Source: Luidia sarsii
Taxonomy: Eukaryota; Echinodermata; Asteroidea; Paxillosida; Luidiidae
DNA: 64,000 nucleotides
NCBI GenBank assembly: GCA_949987565.1
Contig: OX465104.1
Location: forward strand, 2,863,474 to 2,927,473
Reading direction: 5' to 3'
Below the pieces are notes generated by a model. The model ran no database searches. It was not told where the DNA came from and saw only the letters and a program-made list of their open reading frames with translations. Shown here piece after piece: positions 1 to 11,514 of this stretch. Made by a program: the position numbers and the translations under genes. Every line of letters begins with the position of its first letter. Within the stretch, counting starts at the first letter, position 1.

Positions 1-790
1 TGGAAAATTTGAGAGATGTTGAGAGGGTTGCTGGCGAAAGACTCCACCGAAGCGTTATCACAGTCATGATCATGACATGAGTTTGGCTCGGTAAGACTGT
101 GATTCAACGAGTCTTTGCCCTACATGTCAGTTCTCTAAGAAGAAGCCCTGGAACACGGATTGGAAAATTTGAGAGATGTTGAGAGGGTTGCTGGCAAAAG
201 ACTCCAGCGAAGCGTTATCACAGTCATGCTCATGACATGAGTTTGGGTCTGTAAGACTGTAATTCAACGAGTCTTTGCCCTACATGTCAGTTCTCTAAGA
301 AGAAGCCCTGGATGGTGGAAAGGAAATTGGAGAGATGTTGAGAGGATTGCTGGCGAAAGACTCCACCGAAGTGTTATCACAGTCATGATCATGACATGAG
401 TTTGGCTCGGTAAGACTGTAATTCAACGAGTCTCTGCCCTACATGTCAGTTCTCTAAGAAGAAGCCCTGGAACACGGAATGGAAAATTGGAGAGATGTTG
501 AGAGGATTATTTTCTGGAAAAGACTCCACCGAAGTGTTATCACAGTCATGACATGAGTTTGGCTCGGTAAGACTGTAATTCAACGAGTCTTTGCCCTACA
601 TGTCAGTTCTGTAAGAAGAAGCCCTGGATGGTGGAATGGAAAATTGGAGAGATGTTGAGAGGATTATTTTCTGGAAAAGACTCCAGCGAAGCGTTATCAC
701 AGTCATATCATGATATGATTTTGGGTAGGTGAGACTGTAATTCAACGAGCCTTTGTCGTATATATACACGTCAGTTCTTTGCCCGTTTGC
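1..790. repeat. Tandem repeat, about 160-bp unit, nearly 5 copies
   Basis: Units start near 1, 161, 316, 479 and 636. Each carries the same blocks in the same order: GGAGAGATGTTGAGAGG, GACTCCA, GCGTTATCACAGTCATG, AACGAGTCT and AGAAGAAGCCCTGGA. The last unit decays after about 740. The array lies left of the last visible DHCR7 exon, so it is probably inside a DHCR7 intron. No coding potential is visible; the small open frames follow from the repeat. Confidence 0.9.
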
Positions 791-1277
791 CTGGTGATTT
801 GGGTCAGAGATAATGTAGTTATAATGATGCATAAATGATGCATAAACTGTTACCAAAGACTGAAGAATAATGACAAGAAGTCTTTGTCATTATCATTGCT
901 TTTGTAATCATCCCTGAGACTTTTAGTTTTTGTCTGGAAGCACTGGCCTTTATGTCATCTTCGTCGAGCCCATCAAATTCATATGTGACCCAGCACAGCA
1001 TAATGAGGAATAACCCCCACTTTTGAGATTTTGAGATGTTCTAATGATGTGAAAGAGTATACCATTAGCTTTGAAATGATATCAAAATATAATATCCTCT
1101 GATACTTAAAATTTCCGAAAAAAAAAAAAAAGTTGATTTGTAATCGAATTGTAAAGATACTTTAACTTCAGGCGTTGTTTACTCAAAAAGTGGTTTGGTG
1201 GGATATTCTTTATGTCATTGTGCCGGGTCACATATTATTATCAACGCCATCATTTCTCTTCACGCCACTTCACTTAC
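791..1277. other. DHCR7 intron stretch with a dispersed-repeat fragment
   Basis: There is no exon in this interval. Positions about 980-1,110 resemble 62,310-62,450 in the ABCC1 gene: a shared order of GTGACCC, CATAATGAGGA, ATTAGCTTT and ATGATATCAAAAT. This marks a dispersed repeat. A poly-A run at about 1,118-1,131 may be its tail. Confidence 0.5.
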
Positions 1278-1916
1278 CTGAAGCGTGTACATGGTCGGCA
1301 GCCAGACGGTGTCTCCCCAGCCCAGCATGAAGCCGAAGTGATCGTGGTGCATGTCGATGGTGTTCAGGTACCAGGCCTCATTCCAGAAGAAGTCCACGAT
1401 GTAGATGGCCTGCAGTCCGTTCACGAGGATCATGGAGTTGGTCACGTAGCCGTAGAGCTCGTACTGCTTCCACGCGTAGGACATGTTGATGAGAGACCAG
1501 GCCACGATGCCCGGCCGCCCGTTGAAGAACAGCTTGAAGTCGAACCACCTCCCGATGCGCGGATTGAACTCGATCCCCATCAGGAAGTCGTAGAAGGGGT
1601 TGCCGCTGAACTTCCGATCGGCGGCGAAGGAGGGGAACAGGTAGGCCTTGATCATGACGAACAGACTGACGCTGTAGCCCACGATGTTCATGACGATGAG
1701 CAAGGCACCGTAGTTGTCCACGACGATCGTGGGGGAGAACCAGCGGAAGTGCAGGGCGTTGGCCAGGAAGAGACCGTTGGAGATGAGCCAGGCCTGGAGG
1801 CCGTTCACGCCGTACTGGAGGCGGTGGCCGGCCGGGGTGACCGCTCCCAGGCAGACGCCACCTCGGTACCCGGGCAGAATGAAGTGGCACACGTCGGGAA
1901 GGTTCCATAGAAAGAC
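1278..1916 (-). CDS. DHCR7: DHCR7 (7-dehydrocholesterol reductase), large internal exon
   Basis: This exon encodes 213 codons of an ERG4/ERG24-family sterol reductase. DHCR7 reduces the C7-C8 double bond of 7-dehydrocholesterol with NADPH, the last step of cholesterol synthesis, in the ER membrane. The translation carries GAVTPAG, GLQAWL, FSPTI, the family block [38 protein letters not shown] and the HDHFG / LGWGD block. All are in the order of vertebrate DHCR7. On the minus strand the acceptor is GTCCGCAG before 1,916 and the donor is CAG|GTAAG after 1,278. Both ends are phase 0, and 639 bp is an exact codon multiple. Vertebrates split this region into several exons. The C-terminal 110-120 residues must lie left of the window. 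Confidence 0.96.
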
Positions 1917-2004
1917 CTGCGGACGAAGGAAAGTGATGTGGAAAGTTTGCGACGACATCAGGATTGTAATCTCTTTCGAGGTTGGGTTAGTTCAGAGAAG
2001 ACCC

Positions 2005-2870
2005 CGTAAGTCCTGCTCTTCTCACAGCCACACTCATTCTCTGAGTTACCAGCTCTTCTCAGAGCCACACTCATTCTCTGAGATACCAGCTCTTATCAGA
2101 GCCATACTCATTCTCTGAGTTACCAGCTCTTATCAGAGCCATACTCATTCTCTGAGTTACCAGCTCTTATCAGAGCCATACTCATTCTCTGAGTTACCAG
2201 CTCTTCTCACAGCCACACTCATTCTCTGAGATACCGGCTCTTCTCAGAGCCATACTCATTCTCTGAGATACCGGCTCTTCTCAGACCCACACTCATTCTC
2301 TGAGATACCGGCTCTTATCAGAGCCACACTCATTCTCTGAGATACCGGCTCTTATCAGAGCCACACTCATTCTCTGAGTTACCAGCTCTTCTCACAGCCA
2401 CACTCATTCTCTGAGATACCGGCTCTTCTCAGAGCCACACTCATTCTCTGAGTTACCAGCTCTTCTCAGAGCCACACTCATTCTCTGAGATACCGGCTCT
2501 TATCAGAGCCACACTCATTCTCTGAGTTACCAGCTCTTATCAGAGCCACACTCATTCTCTGAGATACCAGCTCTTCTCACAGCCATACTCATTCTCTGAG
2601 GTACCAGCTCTTCTCACAGCCATACTCATTCTCTGAGGTACCAGCTCTTCTCACAGCCACACTCATTCTCTGAGATACCGGCTCTTCTCACAGCCATACT
2701 CATTCTCTGAGTTACCAGCTCTTCTCAGAGCCACACTCATTCTCAGAGTTACCAGCTCTTCTCAGAGCCAAACTCACTCTTTGAGTTACCAGCTCTTCTA
2801 AGAGCCAAACTCACTCTTTGAGTTACCAGCTCTTCTCAGCGCTACACACGTTCTCTGAGCCACACACATT
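2005..2870. repeat. 37-bp minisatellite in a DHCR7 intron, about 23 copies
   Basis: The unit alternates GAGCCACACTCATTCTCTGA with G(A/T)TACC(A/G)GCTCTTCTCA. It fills most of the intron between the exons at 1,278-1,916 and 3,052-3,274. The unit resembles the end of a dispersed foldback family (GAGTTACC, GCTCTTTTCAGAACC; copies near 27,205 and 33,230). The array therefore probably grew from a copy of that element. Units vary at A/T and A/G positions, and the right end decays after about 2,740. Confidence 0.9.
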
Positions 2871-3051
2871 CTCGTGTCAGGGGTAGGACTGGTATAGGGT
2901 AGGGATAAGGTTATGGGCAGGGGTACGGTTAGAATAGTGTTTGGTTAGGAATAGGGGTGGGGTAGCATTAGGGGTAGACTTGGGTAATTCCTAACCCTAA
3001 TTGTTTGCAAGGGACAAAGTTCGTGCAAGATTCAAACTTGTCTAATCTAAC

Positions 3052-3274
3052 CTGGAAAGAAAACCAAGAGGCGTAGATGACCGCAGCCTTGGAGGTCAGC
3101 GAGGGCACGCAATCCCACAATGCCTGCAGGGTGACGTCACCCTGGTAGAGCTGTCTGATTGGCGCGCTCAGTTCGCATTGGTAGTGAGTGCAGGATATGG
3201 TGTAGTAGAAAACAAGAACGGGGCAGCAGGTCAGGATGAACGCCACTCCCAACACGGACAAAAAGTCAGTCGTC
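3052..3274 (-). CDS. DHCR7: DHCR7 exon encoding the first transmembrane region
   Basis: The minus-strand reading gives DFLSVLGVAFILTC, VLVFYYTISCTHYQC and WFSFQ. This matches the vertebrate DHCR7 N-terminal segment (WFS..., VYYFIMACDQYSC, WVTFQ) up to the point where the 1,278-1,916 exon takes over with VFLWNLPD. The acceptor is TTTATTTCAG before 3,274 and the donor is CAG|GTTAG after 3,052. The first base completes a codon left open by the upstream exon (phase 2), and the exon ends in phase 0. The hydrophobic stretch LSVLGVAFILTCCPVLVFYY is the predicted first membrane helix. Confidence 0.92.
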
Positions 3275-3702
3275 CTGAAATAAAATGATGAGAAAATTCA
3301 AAAAACGAACAGAATTGTTAAAAAAATGACAAAAAACACTGTTGCACAACAAAATATTGCAAACTCCCTTTTTTCAATTTTGTTTTATCAATGACTGAAA
3401 CTGAATACATAAACCATTTTGCAACAGGGCCTGACGCTCGGATCCGATTCTAGCACGACTTTTCTCATATCTCAAAGGCAATTTTTGAGAAACATCAGAC
3501 CCTATAATATTAATGGCCCACAATTTACGTAAAGAAAAAGAAAATCCCCCAAATTGGTAAATAGGGTCTTTTCTTTCTTTTCTGTCTTTTGATCCAACAC
3601 AATTGAGTATGACGTTTTTATTGTCGTGGGTGAACGGACACTATCATTTGCTGATACGCCCGGATCGGTTTATTCACAAAAATTCAAGTGGAAACACCAC
3701 CA

Positions 3703-3825
3703 AAAACAAACCCCAAAACAAACTCCACACAAACCCCAAAACAAACTCCACACAAACCCCAAAACAAACTCCACACAAACCCCAAAACAAACTCCACACA
3801 AACCCCAAAACAAACCCTGCATAGA
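3703..3825. repeat. 22-bp tandem repeat, about 5 copies
   Basis: The unit is AAACTCCACACAAACCCCAA with minor variation, in a DHCR7 intron. Both overlapping open frames here (rich in T, P, Q and N) are products of the repeat. Confidence 0.85.
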
Positions 3826-6800
3826 GAAGTAGAAAAGTAAATATTCTATAAGTTGATATAGAAAAGGTTTTAATAATAACTCATCCTATACAACAGCAAT
3901 GAAGTAATGGATGCACTGAGGTCTAATGGTAGTGGAAGTTTCATTGAGTTTAATTTAATGCAGTACCAGGTACATCACGAGGTGTGCCGCCCTTTTGTTA
4001 AGAGTGGGAGGGCAATGTGTCCTTGTAGAAATGGAAGCTGTTCATCGCTAGTAGTTTCCATCTTGCTCTATCTCCAGTGTCATCTTTGTTGGACTCTTCA
4101 CTTCACTACTTCAGACATAGAGGGCGGTATTAGGCGAAAGGGCACGGTTTTTTTCTCCAACGCTCGTCCGTGGACAATCTTTTGCAATTCATACAAAAAT
4201 CCTCTTTTCTCGAAAACGTCACCTTTCCCAGCGCTAAAAACTCACGGAACGTCTGATACCATTAGTAACTTTCTGATGAGTAAGTACTTTCTCAAATTTG
4301 TGGACTGTCCGGAAATTGGGCACATTGTAATTGGTGTGCCCATAGGGCCTACCCTTCACGGTTCGCGATTTTGTTTTCGCTCACGGTTCGGTCTTATGCA
4401 CACTGTGGTTGTACGTCATGGTATTGAGCTCCCCTGCGAAATGAGGCGAGATGTAGGACATTGAATCTAAGCGAGCACCGGCGTTGCTAGATCGGGGAGG
4501 GGTTGTAGTTTGGAGTGTTGCCGAGACACGATGGGTAGTATTAACCGCAGTAGTGAGGTTAGGATTCCAGGCTTTTTAGAGGGATGCTGCATCAGCGCGG
4601 TAAGTGCTTTCACGTCTACACTACACAATGATGGCCTGAAAGGGATTGAATAGGCCTATGGACTGTTCCGATAATACGCGAGGGGTGATAGGCCGATGTA
4701 ACTCTATGCTCTCGTCCCTCTACTGTGCAAATGAACACGGCGAAAAATGATAACATTGCATAATAGAACATACCATGAACATAGCGATGGGGCTCACAGT
4801 ATCGGTCTCGAAGTTCAAAGTCATTGCTAAATGTGTTTGGACGGAACTTGAGGCCCGTTCGTTATCTGTATCCCCGATACAAGGCTAGACGTGACGACCT
4901 TTTCAATGAACACTGTGAGTAGGCTGTTAGAAAGCTTCATGATTCCGTCGCGCCGAATAAGCTTAGTTTGTTTTCAGTGGTTGCATGCGATATTAGTGTT
5001 GTGGGGACAAAGAGTCACACGAAAACCAGACAGACAAAATAGAGGGGAAGGGGAGCAGTGGAAAGAGAGGGGTGACTTGGTTGTGAAGCCTGAAAGATTG
5101 GTTCAAAAAAAGAGAGTAAAAATCAGAAGTTGGAGCTGCCACAGAAAAATGTGGTAGGACGTCATTGCTGATGTCAAGGGATACAGTACGGAGCTAGGAA
5201 GTGAGAGGGGGAGGAGAGAGGTAGGAGAGAAGAGAGAGAGGGGGGAGAGAGGGGGAGGGGAGTGAAAGAGATGGAGAGAAAGAATGGGAGAGAAAGAGGT
5301 GGAGTGAAATAAAGGTGGGGAGAGAGAGAGAGGGGAGGAGAAAGAGATAGAGGTGGCGAGAGGAGGGCACTTGAAGAGGGGGTATAGAGAGCGAGAGAGA
5401 GAATAGAGTTGGGGTCTTTCCAAAACAAGGCTATAAAGCCACTATATAGTATAAGGGCTAAGGAAAGGAGAAGGAAGGAGAGAGGGCGTTGTACAAACGA
5501 TGATGTCAAAGGTCATCCTGAGCCGCAACCGCATCGCATGCATGAACATTGTCTAACCTCCGGCACTACTTGTCTTGCGGTGTAATTGTTGAAGAGGTTC
5601 TTTAGATGATCTGCCCATTCTTTAAAAAGAAAAAAGAAAAAAACTTACCAGGCTCTCCCCCACTGGCCTGCCTTCGGGCCAGTCTTCGACTCCACTCTGT
5701 TGCCAGCCTGATGGCCTCGTTTGGTCGTTTTCTTCATCTTTTCCAAACCGAGAAACTCCTCCCAATCGGGGTATAGAAGAAGGATGTCGCAGAAGTGCAG
5801 CGAACAAGGAGGGAACTGTCTCCTTTCACGGCCCGGGCACTAATGCTGGACTTGTAGACTTCGGAGAGCTTCCACGAAGACCGCAAAATTTGTCGACCTC
5901 AGCTGTCTAGTCGAGATAAGCCTGGACTAAATAGTCCACTTCCTGATCCCCTATGCACGCATCTGTAATGAGGACAATGCAAGGTAGCCAGACTCATCCG
6001 GGGTAATATTTAACCAGAGGTTGGCCCTGGTTTTTAATGAACCGAATGGAGCAGGGTTGGTTGGTGTTTTTTTGGTTATGGGTTATTTTAGAAAGCCAAA
6101 AATAAAGTCCGGGATTTTATTTATAAACCACTTGGCAAATATTCCTCCCGGTATCTGTTTGTGTTGGAGTGTTGACACTTCTTCGAAGTGCGGTACACCT
6201 TGGTCAAGTTTTTATTAATATTTTTTTTTGGGGGGGGGGTTGAAGCAAAGTTCAATCACCGTAAGTCACGTGGGTATGTTTTATGCCATAAAATATTTAG
6301 TAACCAAAAAATAAAACCCGCACATCGAGTGACATTTTGTCCGATTGCTTTATGAAATACAGATGACGATTACAATCAACGTATTTTTTTAACAATACTC
6401 TTTTTATTTACACTTTTTAAAACCATGATAGACAAACGATATTTCATTCAACAACAAAAAAACAAACAACTTCATTTTGAAAATATAAATAAACGCCAGA
6501 TTAATCTTTGATTAATTGGTCGCGACCCGGATCACTTATCGCCTGATTTCAACCGCAAGATGGATATGCCTAGACTTTAGGACAAGTAAATAATCTGTAA
6601 GTTTGAGCACACACAGTGTGCGACCAGAATGTGGAATTTAACTGTACAAGTCCCGAGTGCGCCGAACGATACCCTTTTTTTATCAGGAATGTAGGCTATA
6701 TTAATGTCCTAAAAGATAACAGAACAAAAATGCATACTATTCACTTCAATTTCATACAAGTCTTTTCGTGGTGTGATGTTTATTTTCGTTGAACTTGCCA

Positions 6801-8095
6801 CTAAAATAGCAGGCACTTTTTTTGCACTGTCACATCCATTGCATAAAGAATCACTATATGAGATTGCAGGACATAACTGGTGGTTTCATGTACATGTGTG
6901 TACAGCTTTGCTTGCATTATATTCACAGTACATTGTACATACATTGTATAGGCCTATTGGTGTGGAATACTCAGCCCACAAGCCTCCAAATCATCCATCA
7001 TATCTGATAGAGTAGGCCGTACCACGAATGCTCTATCTATGGCAGTTGCAGTCGACATAAAGGGTATAGCCTACACAGCGATATTTCTCTTACAGATAAC
7101 ACAATGCAAGAATATGACCCCATGATCTGCTTCAATGTTGTCCATCGTTACCATTGTTGCATGCACGATACTTTTCAAAAGCCACAGCATAACGCACACG
7201 CACACAATGTGTATAATATTATGTAAACCTTTCTGAGTTTCTGGGGATCCAATGGATCATTCTGCTTGTTTTATGCCTCTGGTTGAATGGTTCAACTCGG
7301 CATTGGAAAGTATTTACTAAGTCTAGGTTCCTCTCCCATACAAGCTGCCTGATCTTCAGCCGAATACACAGATAAACTCTTCAAAAGCACGACCTATGCG
7401 TAGTAGTAGTATGCAGTACTTCACTTTGAATTCGAGAATTACAATACTGCTGTGGTAAAGGGACTGGCATATTTTCTGCGCGTTGCGCTGTAAAAAAAAA
7501 ACACAATGTCAAGCACCCATTAAATGTGTACACAGCCAAGTACAATAACCGAGTGTCCGAGTTTTTTAAACTTAAAAAATAACTGACCTTAGATCGGAGA
7601 GGGAAAATTACATTTTCACCGTGAGTTACAGGCAGACCCATAGGAGCACCGCTGGCCTACGAGGAAGCACTAACTAAAATGCAAAAAAAAAAAAATATTC
7701 ACTGCCACTGCGCTGGGAATAGCCAAATCAAAAAGTGTACAGGCAAAGGTAAACATAATGGTCGAACAATGGTTGAGGTAGGGCCGCGGCATTCAGGCAC
7801 AATGTATGTATTTTTTTCGTGTGACCTCGAAAATCCCGTTTCCTTTGAGCTTAGTTGAAGCATGGAGCTCTCTTTTATAGCTCCATGGTTGAAGCAAACT
7901 CCATTCCTGGAGCCGTGTCTGTGCTGGCCCTTTTCACCGGCGAACTGTGATGTGCAGGGACTCACGGTCAGAGTATACTTTGTGCGGGGGATCGGGACAC
8001 AACAGAACCCGTGACGAATAACGCACTTAGGAAAGCGTTCTTAAAAGTTATGAGCGCAGATCATCAGCCGCGGGAGTAAACCCGTAGACGTGCGT
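3826..8095. other. Long DHCR7 intron, mostly unique sequence
   Basis: I see no supported exon in this stretch. It holds a purine-rich low-complexity block at 5,170-5,480 (GAGAGAGGGG type) and poly-T/poly-G runs near 6,220-6,240. An ambiguous 185-codon open frame at 3,907-4,464 has no recognisable motif and ends within ordinary intron sequence. A degenerate copy of the GATCCTAGCAGGACC dispersed repeat lies just upstream, at 3,427-3,475. Confidence 0.6.
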
Positions 8096-8342
8096 CTACG
8101 TGCCCGGGACGCCGGCGGCGTTCAGTTCGGTGTAGGAAGGGTCCGTCGCCGGTACCGACAGCGGAGTCACCCGGCTGGTGTAGCGGCCGCCGTACGAGTC
8201 GCGGACGGCTCTCCAGCGCTCTGCCTCGGTCGTCGTTTTCGACGGCGGGGCTCTCCCTCCGCCCCGGCGTTCCCCGGGCGGCTGTCCTGTGCCCGTCGAC
8301 TTGCTGAGCGACTGGCGACTTGAAGGGGAGTCTACGCTCTCT
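8096..8342 (-). CDS. Candidate extra exon inside the DHCR7 intron (cassette or alternative last exon)
   Basis: A GC-rich minus-strand stretch follows a good acceptor (T-rich tract, then ATTATGCAG before 8,342). It reads a hydrophilic tail ending DPSYTELNAAGVPGT and then TAG at 8,098-8,096. The acceptor needs one base to complete a codon, exactly what the DHCR7 first coding exon (ending in phase 2) supplies. If a weak donor at 8,099 (CAC|GTAGAC) were used, the exon would be 243 bp and would also leave phase 2, fitting the next DHCR7 exon. If not, TAG ends the protein here. It could instead be the last exon of a nested gene, or chance. No family is recognised. Confidence 0.33.
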
Positions 8343-8842
8343 CTGCATAATTTGAAGAACAGAAAAAACAAAACCGCAGGATGAAGCATGGATCTGTTTC
8401 GAAAGCTTCATGGATGATGGGAAACATTTCAGTTCAATATACCTTCACCTTGAAAGGGTGGGGAAAAAATCCTAAATTCAAATTAGACCACCAATTGGAA
8501 TGCACACATATTATCCATGGTGTGGCAAATCCACTCAGCCAAAAAAATGGACTTTGTCTTGCAGTTTTTCCCCAAAAGTTGATGACTTTGTGACGCCTGA
8601 CTGTGTCAACCAGACGACTGTCAGTACGCACGTTGCACTGTTAAAAGAAATGCACTTCACTATTCCTACATATTCCCGCCACAATCATAATTTTTGGTAA
8701 AACTTTAAGTCCATTTTTTCGGCAAGGGGTTGTGCAAGACCATGGATTTTGTCTACATTACACTATTTGTGGCCTAATTTGGGTTTAGGTTTTTTTACCA
8801 AACTTACACGGTGTGAAAATAAATCTTGCTCACTTCAGGGTC

Positions 8843-9084
8843 CAATTTCATAAAGCCGCTTAAGCGTGAAAATCTGCTAAGCAGGAAAAGTCTTCCTCGT
8901 GTAAGTAAGGATTACAAGCTGCCCTGCGATGTGTTGTCCATTGCTTTTGACTTGTATTCCACTCGTCTTTACTTAGCGTGGAACAGAAGTGAAGTTTGGG
9001 TAGGCAAGGGCTGCTGTGGCTCATGAGTTTTTTTGCGCTTAAGCACATTTTGACGCTTAAGCGGCTCTATGAAATTGGCCCCAG
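8843..9084. mobile_element. MITE with GCCAATTTCATAGAGCCGC-type inverted ends
   Basis: The left end TCCAATTTCATAAAGCCGCT and the right end CGGCTCTATGAAATTGG are inverted copies about 240 bp apart. Related copies lie at about 15,316-15,500, 25,337-25,582, 26,898-27,075 and 52,848-53,052. The CAGGG start in some copies recalls hAT elements, but I could not find a convincing 8-bp target duplication. No coding capacity is visible. Confidence 0.75.
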
Positions 9085-9473
9085 GTCCTTAACCTTTTTA
9101 AAACACTATATTGGGGCCTACAATCGAAAAGACATTTCGAAAATATCGGTCAATGGGTTTATGGATTATCATTAGGACATTAGCACATCAATACAACATT
9201 CCTTCACGGCTTCAGGGCTGAAAGAAGACTGTTATTATTGTATTTGTGTCAGATTCCCTGTCTCTTCAGACCCAAACCTACTCCAGTGCATGTTGGGTTT
9301 TGATGCAGTTACGTTGTTACTTTGTACTGTGACTACCATCTGATTATCTGGTCAACTGCCCCGCCCATATTCACTACAAATTTCACCGACGACTCTTTTA
9401 CCCTTCCCTTTCAAATTTTTTATTTACCCTTCCCTTTCGTTTCAACAATGAACTTGTCCGTCCGTTCTGACTT

Positions 9474-9545
9474 TGCCTTTGAGAAAGGCCTTGCTAGGAT
9501 CGAAACGTCAGGCTCTTCCAATTTTCGACAAATAAAAATGGCAAC
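9474..9545 (+). repeat. Dispersed Penelope-terminal core repeat copy
   Basis: This copy carries TTTGAGAAAGGCCTTGCTAG, then GATCGAAACGTCAGG, followed by a short AT-rich tail. It is one of about 25 copies in the window; the fullest context is the element at 29,208-30,622. Confidence 0.8.
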
Positions 9546-9678
9546 AATTTTTGGGGGGAGATTGCTGACTAAGAGACGTAGGCGACCTTAATCACTAACT
9601 CAAGGTCCCCGTGTTACCCAGATAAGGTTTGACCTCTCACCAAATATTGACAGTATGATCTTTAGAATTTCTGTTTAC

Positions 9679-10040
9679 CTTACGAAGTCATTAACCTGGC
9701 CCGTGTTTCTGTCCTTAAGTGATGAGGTAGCGCACGTGGTCTGCTCTATGGTAGTAGTAATTGCAATGGTAGTATCACTGCTAGTAGTAGTACTTGTGCT
9801 GGTAGTGGTAGTGTCAGTAGTGGCCACGCATGGGCTGTCTGCCTGCTTTGTGGTCCACGAGGTGACGGCCCACGAGGCAGGTCCCAGAAGTTCTCGGGGA
9901 AGTTGCCCAAGGACGCTCCGCGGTGACCGGCGTACCTCGCTCGGTGAATCCGACAGCAGCGGTCGCTCCGTCAGAACCTGAGCCCCAGGCTTGGCCCGTT
10001 TGCGGGCATTCTTGTTGAAATTGCTCCAAATGGAGGCCAT
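9679..10040 (-). CDS. DHCR7: DHCR7 first coding exon (N-terminal extension)
   Basis: The open frame begins MASIWSNFNKNARKRAKPG and ends VNDFVR. The donor after 9,679 (GTAAG|GTAAAC) leaves two bases of a codon. Joining it to the exon at 3,274 gives ...NDFVR-TTDFLSVLG, which lines up with the residues just before the first DHCR7 membrane helix. I chose the ATG at 10,040 because its context (AAAATGG) is better than that of an upstream in-frame ATG at 10,070. The exon holds a Ser/Thr-rich segment from an imperfect trinucleotide repeat (plus strand 9,748-9,815). The cytosolic N-terminus would be about 120 residues, far longer than the roughly 40 in vertebrates. The link rests on phase and position, not residue conservation. 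Confidence 0.62.
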
Positions 10041-10984
10041 TTTTTTTTCCCTTCCAGATCGAAAGACCACGCACAGGGAGCTAGCTAAGCCGTGCCGAAC
10101 AACGTCCTGGTTCGCGGAGGCACATGCAACTGCATGGTGACCTACCGGTACAGCCCTCTAGCTCAGCTCCCCAAGCTATTCAGACTGTTCTCTGTATAAT
10201 CGCGTTAAAAGATAGGCTTCCCTGGGAAAAACAGATTCCACGAATGCCGCGGTGCAACAAGTGCGGTTGTATCGAACCATAGATAGAGCTACAATCGAAC
10301 AATGTGACAACGATGTCACGTATGTTGCCGCCGTACACAAACTGGGTTGTGGCGTGATCCCTTTTCACTAAACCAGGTCGTGTGTCGAGCCCGTTGGACG
10401 CACGGCCGTTGTGTACAGTTGTGCCTTCGGCGTGCGACGAACCTTGTTTTTCCTCTTTTGTTTTGAGTTACAAGGTGAAGGTCACGCCATGCACAGATTG
10501 ACTGTCACCGGTATAAGTGTTGATCGTGCGTGTGGAACATTCTGTGCGCATCGCGTACTGCGTAGGATTGTGGCGTGATCCCATAGAGCCGCGTATAATT
10601 ATAAGCACCAAAAGTTGCATGGAAACTCTTCCTCAAAAGGTTCAGGTTGCCATCCAAAGTTCCACTTGTGTTTCATGTGAAGCAACCGATATTAGAATGC
10701 AAGTCAAGTATATACAACAAAATATCATGGTTGGCAATCTCGTTTTAACCACGCTTAAGCGTGTCGAGCTCGTTGGACGCACACTGCCATTTTGTTTTCT
10801 TCTGCTTTGAGATAGACCTACCCACAATGCCTACAAGGTGTTGAAGGTCACGTCAAGGAGAGATTGACTGTCCCCAGCGACCCTGAGGCCGCCGCAGATT
10901 TTCTGCGGCCGCTGCACGTATCTCTCGATGTCATGTCCGTACGGCCGTAGAGCATAACTATGCGAGGCATTAAAATTTAGATCT
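10041..10984. other. 5' flank of DHCR7 with an old tandem duplication
   Basis: Blocks near 10,341-10,510 and 10,565-10,880 share TTGTGGCGTGATCCC, GTGTCGAGC(C/T)CGTTGGACGC and GAAGGTCACG in the same order. This suggests a decayed duplication of about 350 bp. A small hairpin (GCCGCAGA/TCTGCGGC) lies near 10,891-10,910. No promoter element can be assigned with confidence. Confidence 0.45.
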
Positions 10985-11375
10985 CAAAATTTAGCGGGCC
11001 TGACGCCTAAGTTTCGATCCTAGCAGGACCTTTCTCAAAGGCAGAGTCTGCCTTTGAGAAAGGTCCTGCTAGGATCGAAACGTCAGGCCCACTAAATTTT
11101 GAGATTTGCATTTTTGTAATTGTAGTCAGTGAGCAGTTTGCAACATTTTTGTATATCTGCCTTTGAGAAAGGTCCAGCTGGGATCGAAACGTCAGGCCCA
11201 CTAAATTTTGAGATTTGCATTTTGGTAATTTTAGACAGTAAGCAGTTTGCAACATTTTTGTATATCTGCCTTTGAGAAAGGTCCAGCTGGGATCGAAACG
11301 TCAGGCCCACTAAATTGTGAGATTTGCGTTTTGGTAATTTTAGTCATTAAGCAGTTTGCAACATTATAATTTAGG
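10985..11375. repeat. Core-repeat palindrome plus 110-bp tandem copies
   Basis: The left side holds an inverted pair of the GATCCTAGCAGGACC core meeting at about 11,043. The plus-oriented half is then repeated three times at about 110-bp spacing (TTTGAGAAAGGTCC at 11,048, 11,161 and 11,271). Each repeat includes the tail AATTTTGAGATTTGC and GCAGTTTGCAACATT, which shows that this tail belongs to the element. Confidence 0.88.
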
Positions 11376-11514
11376 TTAGTTTTAATTCTCTAATGCGTAG
11401 TTGCGTATTCTCTGTATATTGTTTAAGACAACATGAGGCCAGACATCGAGCAGGATTAATGGGTTTAAAAAGTACCACATAGGCCTATAACTGGACAGAG
11501 TCCAAACCATCAAA

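Noticed and set aside
1212..1910. 232-codon plus-strand frame
   Set aside because: Antisense shadow of the DHCR7 exon. The minus strand carries the conserved protein and splice sites.
3907..4464. 185-codon plus-strand frame
   Set aside because: No motif, no coding bias that I can see, and it lies inside the DHCR7 intron on the other strand. Left unannotated as a gene.
10891..10910. Hairpin resembling a rho-independent terminator
   Set aside because: The sequence is eukaryotic. A short GC hairpin has no such role here.
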